The translations under genes and the position numbers were made by a program. The notes beneath the pieces were generated by a model. That model did no database searches. It was not told where the DNA came from and saw only the letters and a program-made list of their open reading frames with translations. From Morchella semilibera (taxonomy: Eukaryota; Ascomycota; Pezizomycetes; Pezizales; Morchellaceae), in contig CM018603.1 of assembly GCA_009192285.1 (NCBI GenBank), forward strand, positions 6,569,613-6,633,612: a stretch of DNA of 64,000 nucleotides, written 5' to 3'. Positions 23,720-34,837 of the stretch are shown here, in pieces; position 1 is the first letter of the stretch, and each line of letters opens with the position of its first letter.

Positions 23720-25357
23720 CTACATCACGGTCAGTCTAGTAACATCAAACATCCCCTCATCCTTCATCAATCTCACTACTCTCCTAACCACCTCCTTCCC
23801 ATAAACTCTCCCAACAATATCACTCGGACTAACAACTTCTTCGGCGGAGCTATCATAAAGATAGTTCCCAATTCCTCTCGAGTATAGGCTTGTCCTCCCC
23901 GTGTTCTGTGCGGTGAATATCCGTTCAGTGGGAAAGATCCCTATGAATAAAGGGTTACCAACTCTCAAGAGATTTTTTATCTGATGCCCCTTGAGCATTT
24001 TCGAAGCTTCTACGTATGTGCGTGCCTCCGCCTTATTATCAATTTGGATGAGAAGCTGGCGGCCCTGTGATCCTCGGCGATGTAAGCACGCACCGCCCTC
24101 CCCCCCGTGCGCACGGCACAGAACCGGTCGTATAATCTCGTAAGAATAGCTGATACCACATAAACTGGAGAGATCTTGTGGGGGCTGTGGGAGAGCTTCG
24201 CAATACTTCTGAAAGTAGGGATCGAGTTCCGCAAATTTTTGTAACAGGCTCTGTGTAGACGGCACATTGTGACCCTGGTTTATGGTACTTCGTATGTATG
24301 GAGCGACCCTAGCCATCCTACCGCCAATTTTAATCTGTATATTCTTTCTGTCTACTATACCGAAAATATCCAATGCTTCCCCTATCGCTCTTTTAAAAGA
24401 ACACGCTAGTTGATTGTGGCGTTTGTCGATTAGATCTAGCTGAGAGTTGATGTACTCCCGACCGCAGAGACCTTTAGAATATAAACCCATAAAGAGTGCG
24501 TAGTACTGAACTTTCGGAATATCCAGAGTGATGGTAATACTGAGCAGAGCGGGCAGTACTGAGATTACACTTGCAATGGCATTCGGAAGCCGTACGAGAG
24601 ATTCTAGTTCATATAAAGTTGGTCGGGGATCAGACAGAAATGGTAGGCTATCTGAAGAATATTGAGATGCGTCAAAGTTTCCCAAGTATTCTCGCGAAAA
24701 TAGGCATATTCCGCTCACAATGTCTACGGAAGAGAACTCTTCTATCTTATCCCCTGCCTTTAGGTCTTTGCTGCGTAGCTGGAAGTACTGAACCATGTCC
24801 ATACCAATCGATTTAAACCTTTCTGAATATTGAGAGTACCCGTGCGATGAGCGCATCACACAGTTTATCTCAAAATATGGATTCAATTTCAGCTCTCCCT
24901 TTTGTCCATTGACTTCAAAACGCTCGACTATCGCGCTTTTCCCAATAGTCAATAGGGCTGTTGTTCTCGGTGTTCTCTCGTCAACTGCTCCGCTGCTACT
25001 AATGAATGAGAAAAACTTGTTCAATGACTTCCTCGCCCTCAAACATGCCTTCCTACATTCAAAAGAGCTATCGACCCCTTGCCGTTGAGTATCGTCCAGG
25101 CAGGATGGAATGTAGTGATAACAATGGACATCTTTTATGGGACTTGGGAAAGCTATGCTTGTAAGGTCTCGGTACTGGACCCTTGGTCGGCGGTCGACGG
25201 TACCGATGTTATTAATTGTAATAATGGCGATAGTTTCGGGAGGCCGACTGGATTCAATTCCTTCAACATTAAACCCAGAACTCTTAGGAAATTCGACGTT
25301 GAGACCAACGCTATCATCTGAAAGAATTTGAGCATCTCTCGCAGGGTACATTTTCAT
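23720..25357 (-). CDS. Hypothetical intronless protein, 545 aa
   Basis: One uninterrupted reading frame from ATG 25357 to the stop at 23720, by far the longest single exon in this AT-rich part. I do not recognise the family. No signal peptide is seen and the protein looks soluble apart from one hydrophobic stretch near 265-290 (VLPALLSITITLDIPKVQYY). Notable segments: HCYHYIPSCL about 78-87, a basic helix RKACLRARKSLNKFF about 102-116, DLIDKRHNQLACSFKRAIGE about 305-325 and a basic C-terminal helix (VVRRVVRLMKDEGMFD). The length and mixed alpha/beta character would fit an enzyme. A distant cyclodipeptide-synthase-type or other tRNA-using fold crossed my mind from the helix pattern, but I see no defining motif and do not assert it. 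The lack of introns contrasts with every neighbour. Confidence 0.7.
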   Translation of the reverse strand: MKMYPARDAQILSDDSVGLNVEFPKSSGFNVEGIESSRPPETIAIITINNIGTVDRRPRVQYRDLTSIAFPSPIKDVHCYHYIPSCLDDTQRQGVDSSFECRKACLRARKSLNKFFSFISSSGAVDERTPRTTALLTIGKSAIVERFEVNGQKGELKLNPYFEINCVMRSSHGYSQYSERFKSIGMDMVQYFQLRSKDLKAGDKIEEFSSVDIVSGICLFSREYLGNFDASQYSSDSLPFLSDPRPTLYELESLVRLPNAIASVISVLPALLSITITLDIPKVQYYALFMGLYSKGLCGREYINSQLDLIDKRHNQLACSFKRAIGEALDIFGIVDRKNIQIKIGGRMARVAPYIRSTINQGHNVPSTQSLLQKFAELDPYFQKYCEALPQPPQDLSSLCGISYSYEIIRPVLCRAHGGEGGACLHRRGSQGRQLLIQIDNKAEARTYVEASKMLKGHQIKNLLRVGNPLFIGIFPTERIFTAQNTGRTSLYSRGIGNYLYDSSAEEVVSPSDIVGRVYGKEVVRRVVRLMKDEGMFDVTRLTVM

Positions 25358-26961
25358 ATCCTATTTCTCGAGTCAGAATTAGAAGGTGTATGGGCTTCTA
25401 GTTTATGGCTGGTACCTACTTATAGTGAATTGCCAGGACTTGATAAAAGGTCAGGAGTAATCGCACCGAGTGAGAGGAAAGTTCTCCCTGTTTGTGCAGC
25501 AACCACCCAGGAGTCTTCATGATTCGCCCACTTAAGACATAACACGTACAGACACTATTCTCAAGTGGGATAGTCGCGTTTTTTGTAGCTATGGTTCCTG
25601 AATCGCATGAAAACCCCCCTTAGGCGTGGTAATTCTATCTTCGGCTTAACAGGAAACTGTTCACATATAGAAGCCCCTTCTTGTTCGCCTCAATTAATAC
25701 ATAGTCGAATATTCAACTTGGCGCTTGAGTTCACCAACGTGATTATTGCCGACTTGTTTTTGCCCAATTACACTAAACCAAATTGGAATAGTTTGAGACA
25801 ATCCGGTGATCAAACTGATGCAATGAGCGTTTCCATTTCAAAGTAAACTATATTCACGCACTGTACTTGTCAGTTGAATCGACCAAGTCGCCAACATCAA
25901 TATCGTTCATGAACTATCGCGGTGCAGGCGGAAGGTCGAGGGGGCCGCTCAGGCCTCATATGAAGACCATGGTGAGATATCTCGGTCTGCTTGGCCCTTG
26001 TTCTCTACTGGCCTTAAGGTATTTTGATGCACTTCGGGGTTTCCAGTACTAGTAGTCGTGTTTCCTTTGGTGAATGTAACTGACCAACAATCCATAGAGG
26101 TACGAGATATATGTAGTCTGTTGGGCTCAAGCAAGAACCTTGTAGCCTGAGGTAAGGACACATTATACCTGTTTCAATAATCGCGCCGTTAATTGTAGAG
26201 CACTGCGCGCAGCCCTGTAGGGCCCAACAAGAGCGCTTGTCCTCGCGGGTAAACACGGATCCGTAGAACTTTTAAGACTTTAATCGTGATCAACAAACCT
26301 ACAAGGAGTCTGGGGGGGGGTGAGAGTTGACCTAGACCAACCTAGAGTGGGGCTGGACGGCCCTGAGACATACACCAAAAGAGATGGATACATGTACGTA
26401 GGGTGAGTACATGCACTGTGCAAGTTTTGGTCTGAGGGTGTGTTTAGAGCAGGGAAACGCAGAGGTAGAACTTACATATGTGATAGCTGTCACAAAGTTA
26501 GAAGTATACGTAATGCCCACAGGCGAGACGGAGTGACTATATGCGCGTCCTGATGTCAAGGTTGAACTTGTACATACATACATGTACCTACACCTACGGG
26601 CGAATATTCTGAGCGTTAAGGAAATTAGAATTTTCTTGGCGCGAGTGATATTATATGACTGTAAATCACCTTTACCAATGAACTGCGTGCAGTAGTATAA
26701 TAAGAATTGCATTTTTATATCTCACCAATTATATCCTGCGTTTATAAAGATCTCTTCCTAAACTTTAAGTGTTGGCCGCCCCTTTATTCACCTAGACATT
26801 GGATTTCCTCTACACTACATGTACATGTTACGTACCTACATCTAAAGTACTATACGTACATATACTCATACTCAAGATTTAGAAGTATGTGGAATACAGT
26901 TCGTCACACTAGGGCCCAGGATATAATGGGCCAACGTACTACTTACATGTAGCTACATGTA

Positions 26962-27173
26962 CAGTGGCGGACACACAGAACCGACCATCAAACTATCCTT
27001 CACCCACTGACTTTCAACACAACACTTGTCCAGGAAGAAAGTCCTTCTGTAAAATAGTTCTGTTACCTACCCCCAACAGCCCTACAGAAGGGATTTCGAG
27101 ATAAATAAAAAACCACTTCCCTATAGCTTCTAGAACAACTTAACTAAGGGTCGGTTTTGAGTGTCCGCCACTA
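26962..27173 (+). mobile_element. MITE-like repeat E, copy 1 (TA target)
   Basis: 212 bp with 25-bp terminal inverted repeats of consensus AGTGGCGGACAC(A/T)CA(G/A)AACCGACC. TA dinucleotides flank it (26960-26961, 27174-27175). The whole element is homologous to the reverse complement of 58951-59147. The ends and TA target suggest a non-autonomous Tc1/mariner/pogo derivative. No transposase is present in the window. Confidence 0.85.
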
Positions 27174-29209
27174 TACGTAAAAACTAGAGACTAGTGTGGT
27201 GTAACCTCCCTCTTGCCACCCCACCCCTAGAGGTTTCCCCCTCTCATACCCCTCAGTGCGCACCTGACCCTCCCTCCCCTTTCTGTTCAAGCAGGTATGC
27301 AAAGCTGTACTGATTTTTATCCCCGAAATAAACATCATTAGGCCTCCAATTAAACTAGGCTCCGACGAACTCTCTACGTGTAGATAGATATATGCACCTA
27401 GGTAGGTGTCACCCACCTTTTAGTCGTGCATCTGACCTTATAAACCAAGAGTTGTTGGCAACCCTTTTGCTAGGCTTGAAAGACTCAGTTTTGTCTAGTT
27501 GCCAATTAAACGGGCCCTTAATGATGATAAACGCTAAAATTGGGGATCACCAAATATCACCGACCTCATTTCGCCGAGTGATCTTTTATGACCCCCTGCA
27601 AGAACCTACATATAGTTACTGCATACACATTGGTGTGCGTATTCTCAAATTAACCGGACACTCTCGCGCAGCCACGCAAATGCAGCCCCAACGCACCCAA
27701 CGAAAAATACTGCAATTGAGCCTGCGCCTAAACCCAAGATATTACAATTATAGAGCATCACAGAGATAATCTCTTGTATTTTCCTGCTGCGCATGTCGCT
27801 GTGTAATTGTATAAGGTGAGGTTGCAATTGAATACGAAGTTGTTGGTTGCATCGCAGCGTGGGCATAAGAACGCGCGCTCTTATAACGCTTTGGCCGCTA
27901 AACATGGCTGTATCTAAGCCTCGTCGGATAGCTCTTCTAGCCCAGTTTAAGTAAGAAGGTGAAGACTTACATTTTAGCAATTTTCCGACTAAAGAGGTGT
28001 AGTAAAGTCGATCTACATATATCAGACATATCTGTTCTAGCGCTGGATAAACCACTCTAGGTACAATACGGTATCCTGTGCAGCTCATAACAAGGTTCGA
28101 TACTAGGCTAATAATAAAATATACGTTATATAAAACCGTAGTCATTCAGGCCCCCCGCATTAACCCAAACCTATGCCCTCGTCAGGCTTGACTCATATTC
28201 CATGATATGGTGGTTTTTCACATGAATGGTAGTAAAACGATTACGAGTGCTTCCTGGTGATATGCAGGGTGTTTTTCATCAAACTTGACAAAGCTCCCCG
28301 ACTTATATGGGTAAAAAATCTATCTTCCCTCCTAGTAAAATCATGACACATCCCTCAACCCCAACTGAAGATAATTAAGATCAGGGGCCGCAGACTTATT
28401 CTCGTGGTTATCCACTGCCTCTAATATTGGTGTTGTGGTTGAGGCGAGCTAATGCTGCCCCTCCTCCAAGGCTAAGGCGCCGCGCGTGGCCCCCAATAAT
28501 TTTGCACCTAGAAAGGAAAAATAGCTCCGGATCGCTATTTACCGAGCCACATATGGTGCTCATTGTGTTGGTGGGTTCTGCAGAACAGTGTAGAGTATTA
28601 TAAAAGACGAAGCACATTTACCATATTTACATGTGCCTAGACACCACCCATTGAAGGTCTAGAAAACCCCAACGTGTTAATACCCCCCCCCCCCCCAAAA
28701 TAATAGATGGGTGAGATTCTACATTACGGTAAGATCAATTAATTAATAAGAGAGTTAAATTTGTTAGAGTAAGAATGCATACATGTACTTCAGGGGCATC
28801 CCTAGATACTAGCTTTGTACCAATAAACCTACATGTATTGATCACTCTTATAGGAGCCAGGGTATGTTCCTATGCGCGTAACGCAGTGAAAAAAGGATTT
28901 TCTCATCAAATGATTTTCATCAATTGCCTCTACCAACAACTCTAATCTATATAAGGACGCTTATGAAATCGATGACATTTGTACATGCAGATACCAAGGT
29001 GTTAAAAACCTATCGATTGACGATAAGTATGTACTTAAATCGCGCCATTGAACTCGCCTATTATTAAACGATTAAACGGAGAGGGGCCCCGTACCAAGCG
29101 ACCAATTGGCACGCAAGATCCGTCCAAGAGTCGTCTAACGATGTGACATGGATGCATGTTGATTGATACCACATCACACGGAGAAACAAACATTGAGCAG
29201 ACGACTTCC

Positions 29210-29341
29210 CTGGCCACCCGGACACCCCCCTCACTCGAACAGTCGATCAATGAAGATTGGTAGAGAAGAGGTATAAAGCCACTTAAACTGTTGATCTTCT
29301 CTTTCTACGTTAACTGTCCGAGTGGGGGGGGGGGGTGTCCG
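29210..29341 (+). mobile_element. MITE-like repeat A, copy 2 (right end lost)
   Basis: Homologous to 14681-14810. The left end CTGGCCACCCGGACACCCCC is complete. The core TTGGTAGAGAAG...CACTTAAA...TACGTTAACTGTCCGAGTG is kept with an extra AGGTATAAAGC-like insertion. The right arm is reduced to a G-run plus TGTCCG, then departs from the repeat, so the outermost TGGCCAG end is missing or mutated. Confidence 0.75.
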
Positions 29342-30555
29342 TCTATCTGTGCCAGCTACAAAGTCGATCGTTGGCACAGCGAATTTGAATGGTAAAAGAG
29401 CATTTGTTTGCCAGAAAAAAGTCGTATTTGCACATGGGCCGCTTATATGTAACTGGCCAAGTTACCTCTGTTCACTATCGAACCAATTCCCGCCATCGGT
29501 CCGGTCGGAGAAGTACTCCAGAGGAGCATCACGAGCTGAGCCTGCTTTCCCCTTCAAACGACCAAGGGATCGGTCACATTACGTACCTACTTAATATAAT
29601 TTTTACTTATAAGATCCAATCATTCTTCCCTGCTGTGAGTCAAGCTACATGTGCCACCGAGTAGTATGTTTTAGGTACCCTTGTTTATACTCCTCTCCAC
29701 TGCAAAGTGCAGATGGGGCTATGTCGGTGTAGCTCACTACTATTGTCTTTTGTTCCGAGAGTCCCTTGGCTGCAGGCTTAGCTGCTAGTCCTTGCGTGTA
29801 AGATAGCCTCACGCGCAATTGTCTGTAGTGGGCTCGCTTGGTGGGGAACGAGGGTAAAATCACTTTGGGGACAACGACGAAAACTGGTTGAACCGGCGAA
29901 CAGAAACTTTTAGCGGACAAAGCACAGGCGCTCAGGCTAGTATCTAATCCTGAAACCTGTGTTCGTCGTTGCCCTAGGTTCGTCGTTACTTTACTTCTGT
30001 GCCTCCTTTTTTCCCCTGTGATTCATAGATTATCACTCGTTATTGGCAACAAGAATTTGTAGCGATGATCTCCGGATTAGGCTTAGGTGGGGTCAAAACT
30101 GATAGCTTATCGCGTCTTGGCAGCGGGTACGGCAGCGGGTGCGCGGGTAGGTGCAGTAGTCTGGGTAGAAATTAACCAATTAGAGTGTATGTGGTTTGAA
30201 AGCATACGTATCCATCCAGCCAGATTGGTATTGATGCATAAACCTCTCTTTCAAACAATTCAGAACTTAAAATTGTGATCGTGAGACTCAAGCGACAATT
30301 CCCCTCGGTAAGGAATATAGCAGAAAGGGAAAAAATACGTCTTACGTTCTGGTAATAAAACTAGAGAAATACATCTTTCGTGTTCTACTGGTCACAACTA
30401 TTGGCTTGTTTGCCAAGGCGTTAAGTGTGTTGTTCTAAATTGTGCCTCTACATATGGTAGTCTCATGCAAGGCTCGCCCGTTAATAAATACATGTAGTAC
30501 CATACTTGGTGGGGAACAAAGCATTATTATGCAAGGTTCAGGCGCCAGTTTTTGT

Positions 30556-30583
30556 CATGTACTCGTTTGTGAGCGAGTACATG
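30556..30583. repeat. Short hairpin
   Basis: Arms CATGTACTCG and CGAGTACATG pair perfectly around an 8-base loop TTTGTGAG. It lies in a gene-free stretch. Too short to classify. Confidence 0.5.
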
Positions 30584-31128
30584 GTGTTTGGAAAACCTGC
30601 TATTGGGCTAGCTGAAGGGTGCGGGTGCGAGCCTAATAAAACAGAGAGTCTCTGTCCCTCTAAAGACGACCGTGCTCTTTAAAGGCCCTACCCACCTCAA
30701 ACCAACTAAACCTTCTTTCCCTTTCTCATCCACCCCCACAATACGCGAGCAAACCTTCCCTTCCCCCCCCCCCCCGCAATCTCCTCTCCCAATACCAAAT
30801 CTGCCCCCCCCGTTATCTATCTTGAACACAATTATAGTGAGCCCTACGACTCTCCGCCGCTCCATGCGGCGAGGGTCACGTCCCTACGCCATGGAGACGG
30901 TTGGCCCATGCGGCCCGCCTACTTTCGCTAAATCCAGTAAGTATAATTTTCTATAATATTTTTTTTTTTAAAGCAACAAGTAAATTTTCTAACAACCTTT
31001 AGCATCACGATAACAACCTAATCTGTGCGGAGAGATACCGTGCGGACGAAAAAACTGTTGAGATTGAAACAAACATCACAGTAAACCGCTCGAGGATGTT
31101 TTGAAGTTCAGGATATCAAGGCAAGGAT

Positions 31129-32154
31129 ATGGGTTTTGTCGGCTTGGGTTTTCTTGACGACGGTATGCATTCAATTTATCTTACTCGCTTGATTTAAATA
31201 GGACGTTCCTGTTCTAACATTTATATAGGTTATTGGGGCCTTCTCCACAAGCTTATGCTATGGAAAAGTGACTCGTTCACACTGCCCTCAAACGCTACAA
31301 TCAGGTTGGCCCTGCTTCATAAGCTCATTCCTGGGGAGCATGGTGCTATCATCATGGCAATTCCTGGTACCGATCTTCAAACGTCCTCAGGCGAGAGCCG
31401 CACGGAGGGTAAAGGGATTGCTGCGGTGTCTGTTCTATTGGTGATTGACGGAGCACTGGCAGTCGAGAGGGTAGCATTCTTGTCTTCGTTTATGAAAGGC
31501 AAGGACGTTATCCTCCCGGGTACCAGGCTCCGTCCGCCACCAGGAATTACAGCGCTGCAGCGGTTCTTGAACCCAACACGACTTGACCCCGAAGAACCAA
31601 CGCAATCTCAGCTCCCAAAAAGCCTTTTTCAAAACAGCTCCACAGTTTTTCTCCCCTGCCTTCCCCCAAAACTCTTCGGAAGGAACCACGGACTGTCAAA
31701 AGTCCATTTCACTTTAAAAAGCGGCGCCGACATGGTTACTACCGCTTTTTCCACCGTTTCTCGACCCCACCTATTATCAATTAGAGAATACCCGCAGCTT
31801 CAAACAAATCGTCATGTAGGTTCATCCTTGATTCATAGTATTTTAACGTATCTAAAACTATGGCAGTATCATATTCGTGCTCACCACACTCCCGCTTCGG
31901 AAACCATCATCGATACAAACACGCTCCAGATTACCCTCAACATGCAGCCAACCGACATGCCTCAACCAGCTATGGAAGGTGTGGATCAGCGTTGTGGGAT
32001 GAGTTCTTCAACTTCGGTCCATGTGCCGATACCTTTACCGGTACCTTTATCGATCCTGACATCACGAACAAAGATATTGTCACTGATCTTTCCCGACTCT
32101 CAGAGCAGCAAGATGATGTATGATGGGCTTTATACCGGAGGAGGTAAAATATGA
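31129..32154 (+). CDS. Doubtful two-exon reading frame upstream of and overlapping the C2H2 gene
   Basis: ATG 31129, exon 31129-31162, intron 31163-31228 (GTATGC...TATATAG) and exon 31229-32154 give an in-phase frame of 319 residues with no recognised domain. Its last 295 bases overlap the beginning of the zinc-finger gene in another frame, where the other frame looks more protein-like. It may be a leader exon region of the regulator, a separate gene whose true 3' end is earlier, or chance. Low confidence. Confidence 0.2.
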
Positions 32155-33116
32155 CAGTTCAGGACGATTATTTGGGGCTGGGATCAACGACGACCTCCAG
32201 TCTTCGCGCGAAAATATATTACAACAGGCTCACTTTCCCCAGAATCTATCACAGGATCCCCCGCTACAAAATTACACTACCGTGAGCCCAAGTACACCAT
32301 CATATACACCCCAAGCATTCACACCGCAATCCTCCAACGAGGACCCCTCGAGTTCTCCCACAACATATTATTTTAACTGGCTCGAAGACGGAGACCTTTG
32401 GAATACCATTATGCCTGAGGGTCAGTCTCCATCGCCTGCCTCCTATACTGAGCAGGCCCCCTCACCTATGATCTGGGGCCACCGTCTCCCATGAGTAAGT
32501 CATCTCCTTACCCAACTATAGGCTCCCATTCCCTTAATCTCAGGCTATCTAACGGTCGCAAAGGCAATACCCCATCACCTTCTTCATCCGCACCCGCATC
32601 ACCGACGTCCCCGACACCTAGTCAACCTTGACCCCTTCGACGCCGAGCCAAAACACTCTCTCCCGCGGGTCCCTCTTCCGACCGCAATGGCCGCGGAAGC
32701 ATCAGCAAGCCAACCCCCAAACGCCCGCCGTCGCAACTCCAATTCCTCCGGCATCAGCAAACGCTCCGATGCGACTTTGCCGGCGACGGCGACTCCGCCC
32801 CATGCAATAAAGAGTTTGAGAGGAATTGCGACCTGACGAAGCACAAGAAGCGCCATAGGAAGGACTTTCCGTGTAGATTTGAGGGCTGCACCAATACTCG
32901 CGGGTTTCCTTCAGAGTTCTCGTCAGAGAAAGATCGCGAGAGGCACGAGAACTGCATTCACAAGAAGCAGTATCTCACGTGCACCGAGTGCGGCATGAGA
33001 CGACCCGCAAGGACAACATGAAGGATCATGTCCTCAGGAAGCACGGGAAGCATGCCGTGCAAGAGATTATGCCAGCGCATCATGGCTGCGCCGAAGACCT
33101 GTCCAAGGCGTCCTGA
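31860..33116 (+). pseudogene. C2H2 zinc-finger transcription factor, frame broken several times
   Basis: Exon 1 (31860-32117), an intron 32118-32200 and exon 2 from 32201 join in phase. They encode a regulator-like N-terminus: hydrophilic, with DEFFNFGP, SRLSEQQDD and a Pro/Ser/Thr/Gln-rich part ending near NWLEDGDLWNTIMPEGQ. After that the signal jumps frames. At a GGGG run (about 32475-32478) removing one base leads into ATVSHE, a good GTAAGT donor (32495), an acceptor at 32543 and SNGRKGNTPSPSS. A stop follows at about 32629, with STPSQNTLSRG in the next frame. Then comes the zinc-finger frame with CNKEFERNCDLTKHKKRH (from 32813), a long finger CRFEGCTNTRG...RERHENCIH and CTECG. Finally a shift is needed before RKDNMKDHVLRKHGK near 33010, ending at TGA 33114-33116. 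The DNA-binding part is thus present but not readable in one frame: either a decaying gene or several one-base sequence errors. Confidence 0.7.
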
Positions 33117-33580
33117 TGGGAAGGGTGTTTAGGAACATGCTCTATGAAAGCTTTTGATCGGTATGTTGATTTAGTCTATCTGTCGACATATTACTAACAC
33201 TACCTTTAGAATGTATATTTTCTTTGATTAATTTCTTGATTTTTTGTTTTGATCTTTTTTTGGTAGTTCTTTTGCGGGTATGTTATTTGGTTTTTAAAAA
33301 GTGTGATGTGGTTTTCTTTTGGTGCAATGTTTTGAATTTCTGGAGTATTATTTTTTTTGTACATCGGTCAATGAATGATAAACTGATTATAATTATAACG
33401 CGTTCTCTATGTGTAAATGCTTAAATGGTACCCCACCAACGAGTCGAGTGATATATAATGACGGAACGAGCGTCATGATGAGTCAAGCTATTAAATATTA
33501 TCAAGCACCACCAACTAAACGCGCCGGCAGTAGTTTGGGCTTCGTACTTGAACTATCTTCAACAAAGATGCCACCATAAA
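33117..33580. other. Intergenic, convergent
   Basis: T-rich 3' flank of the C2H2 locus, then the 3' flank of the GH131 gene. No gene seen. Confidence 0.5.
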
Positions 33581-34837
33581 TTAACCCCTCGTTAAATTTG
33601 ACTGCTGGTACCCTTCGTGGGCGACATCACTCGAAGGCCCCGTTGGGAGCTTCAGGATACCAACATGCGCTACAACCATCAGTTAACACCGAGAAAAAAG
33701 AATAATAAAAAAAAAAAAACAGAGAGGGGTGGGATAAATGCACTCACCCTGCCCCTTCCCAGTCGCATCGTTCGCACGAGTCTTGACCACCTGCTTGAGC
33801 GGCCCATACTCCGCCGAGTAGTATACCGCAATTGTGCTATATAAAAAAGACCCCCATTTCATCAGCAATAACCCAACCCACCCACCCACGGGCGTTCTAG
33901 AATTACCTTTTGTCCCAGTCCGTCTCGACCGCAAAGTTGTGCCATGGGCCTCCCCTCCGGAACGGCACCGAGAACAGTACCTCCTCGGCCGCCCCGCCGG
34001 CCGTCGAGCTGCCTAGCCGCAGCGTCCTCGCGTCTGGGGCGGGGACTACGGGTGCGCCGTAGGCGGTGCCGGTCTTGAGGGTCCAGACGTGGCTGCTGTA
34101 GTCGTTGGTCTCGATGAAGACTAGCTATATATATATACAGGAGATTAGCGCAAGTTCAAGCTGCGCACAGAGGGAGGGGCTACCTCGTATTGGTGCGAGT
34201 AGTTGAGGGGCCGGTACGGGTCGTCTTTGATGGAGAAGTGGAAGGTCGTGCGGCCGTTTACGGCCGCGTCGGTGCCGTTGTTTGTGCTGGGGAGGAGCTC
34301 GGACCTGCGGAAGCCGTTCTGTGGGGTTCCGCCGGGTGCAAAGATTGAGTCGTCGCTGGTTAGGAGAGCCCGTTGGTTAGTTAATGTATCTCGCGGCATC
34401 AATCTTTGGGCCTGGAGTTATTTGTGGGGGAGATACTTTATTGTGATCTCGATGGCTTTCGACTGGCTCCGTAGATCATACTATACATGATGCTTGTCAG
34501 CTGAATTGAAGGGCCGGCCGGACAAAGGGTCAATCAATGAGCCGAGCTGGCTGGTGGCCTACCGTCGATGTCTCGACTCTTGGGAACTTTGCAACGTCGG
34601 ACCACTTCTGGCCTAAACAATTGTTAGAATCTCTCTATCATGGCGGTCAATTGAACCCGTACCTGCACCAAGGACATATTCTGGGCTAAACGGCGATGTC
34701 GAGGCGCTGTCCAGATCCGACAGCTTTGCCTTTACCGGGACTCTCCCGTCCCAGATGACCCTCTTCACGGGCTTTGCTGAGACCAGTGCGCCCGAGAGCG
34801 CAATTGCGGCGGTGAAGAGCGAAGCGAGGAATGACAT
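33581..34837 (-). CDS. Glycoside hydrolase family 131 beta-glucanase, secreted
   Basis: Seven exons (34663-34837, 34563-34612, 34437-34480, 34184-34355, 33907-34124, 33748-33836, 33581-33669) join in phase to 278 residues. GH131 enzymes of fungi cleave beta-1,3/1,6/1,4-glucan linkages in plant or fungal cell walls. The signal peptide spans about 1-21 (AIALSGALVSA), giving a secreted enzyme. Family landmarks in order: VIWDGRVP near 27-34, SPEYVLGAGQKWSDV near 51-65, DDSIFAPGG near 91-99, GFRRSELLP (Glu about 109), HFSIKDDPYRPLNYSHQYE ending at Glu 147, LVFIE, HVWTLKTG, PWHNFAVETDWD and a final HVGILKLPTG. Catalytic residues of the family are Glu in this core; the Glu near 109 and one of 147/152 are the likely pair. 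Start ATG 34837 is the one giving a clean signal peptide. No carbohydrate-binding module is present. Confidence 0.93.

Larger units (their letters stand above)
25358..31128. other. Large gene-poor region with repeats
   Basis: 5.8 kb without a supportable gene. It holds repeat E copy 1, repeat A copy 2, a perfect-arm hairpin at 30556-30583, C-runs (about 28682-28697, 30768-30777) and many TACATGTA palindromes. A 166-residue frame on the minus strand (27645-28145) lacks any recognisable domain and is left out. Confidence 0.6.

Noticed and set aside
27645-28145. 166-residue minus-strand frame
   Set aside because: No domain, no flanking exons with consistent phase, in a repeat-rich stretch; a relic is possible but unsupported.
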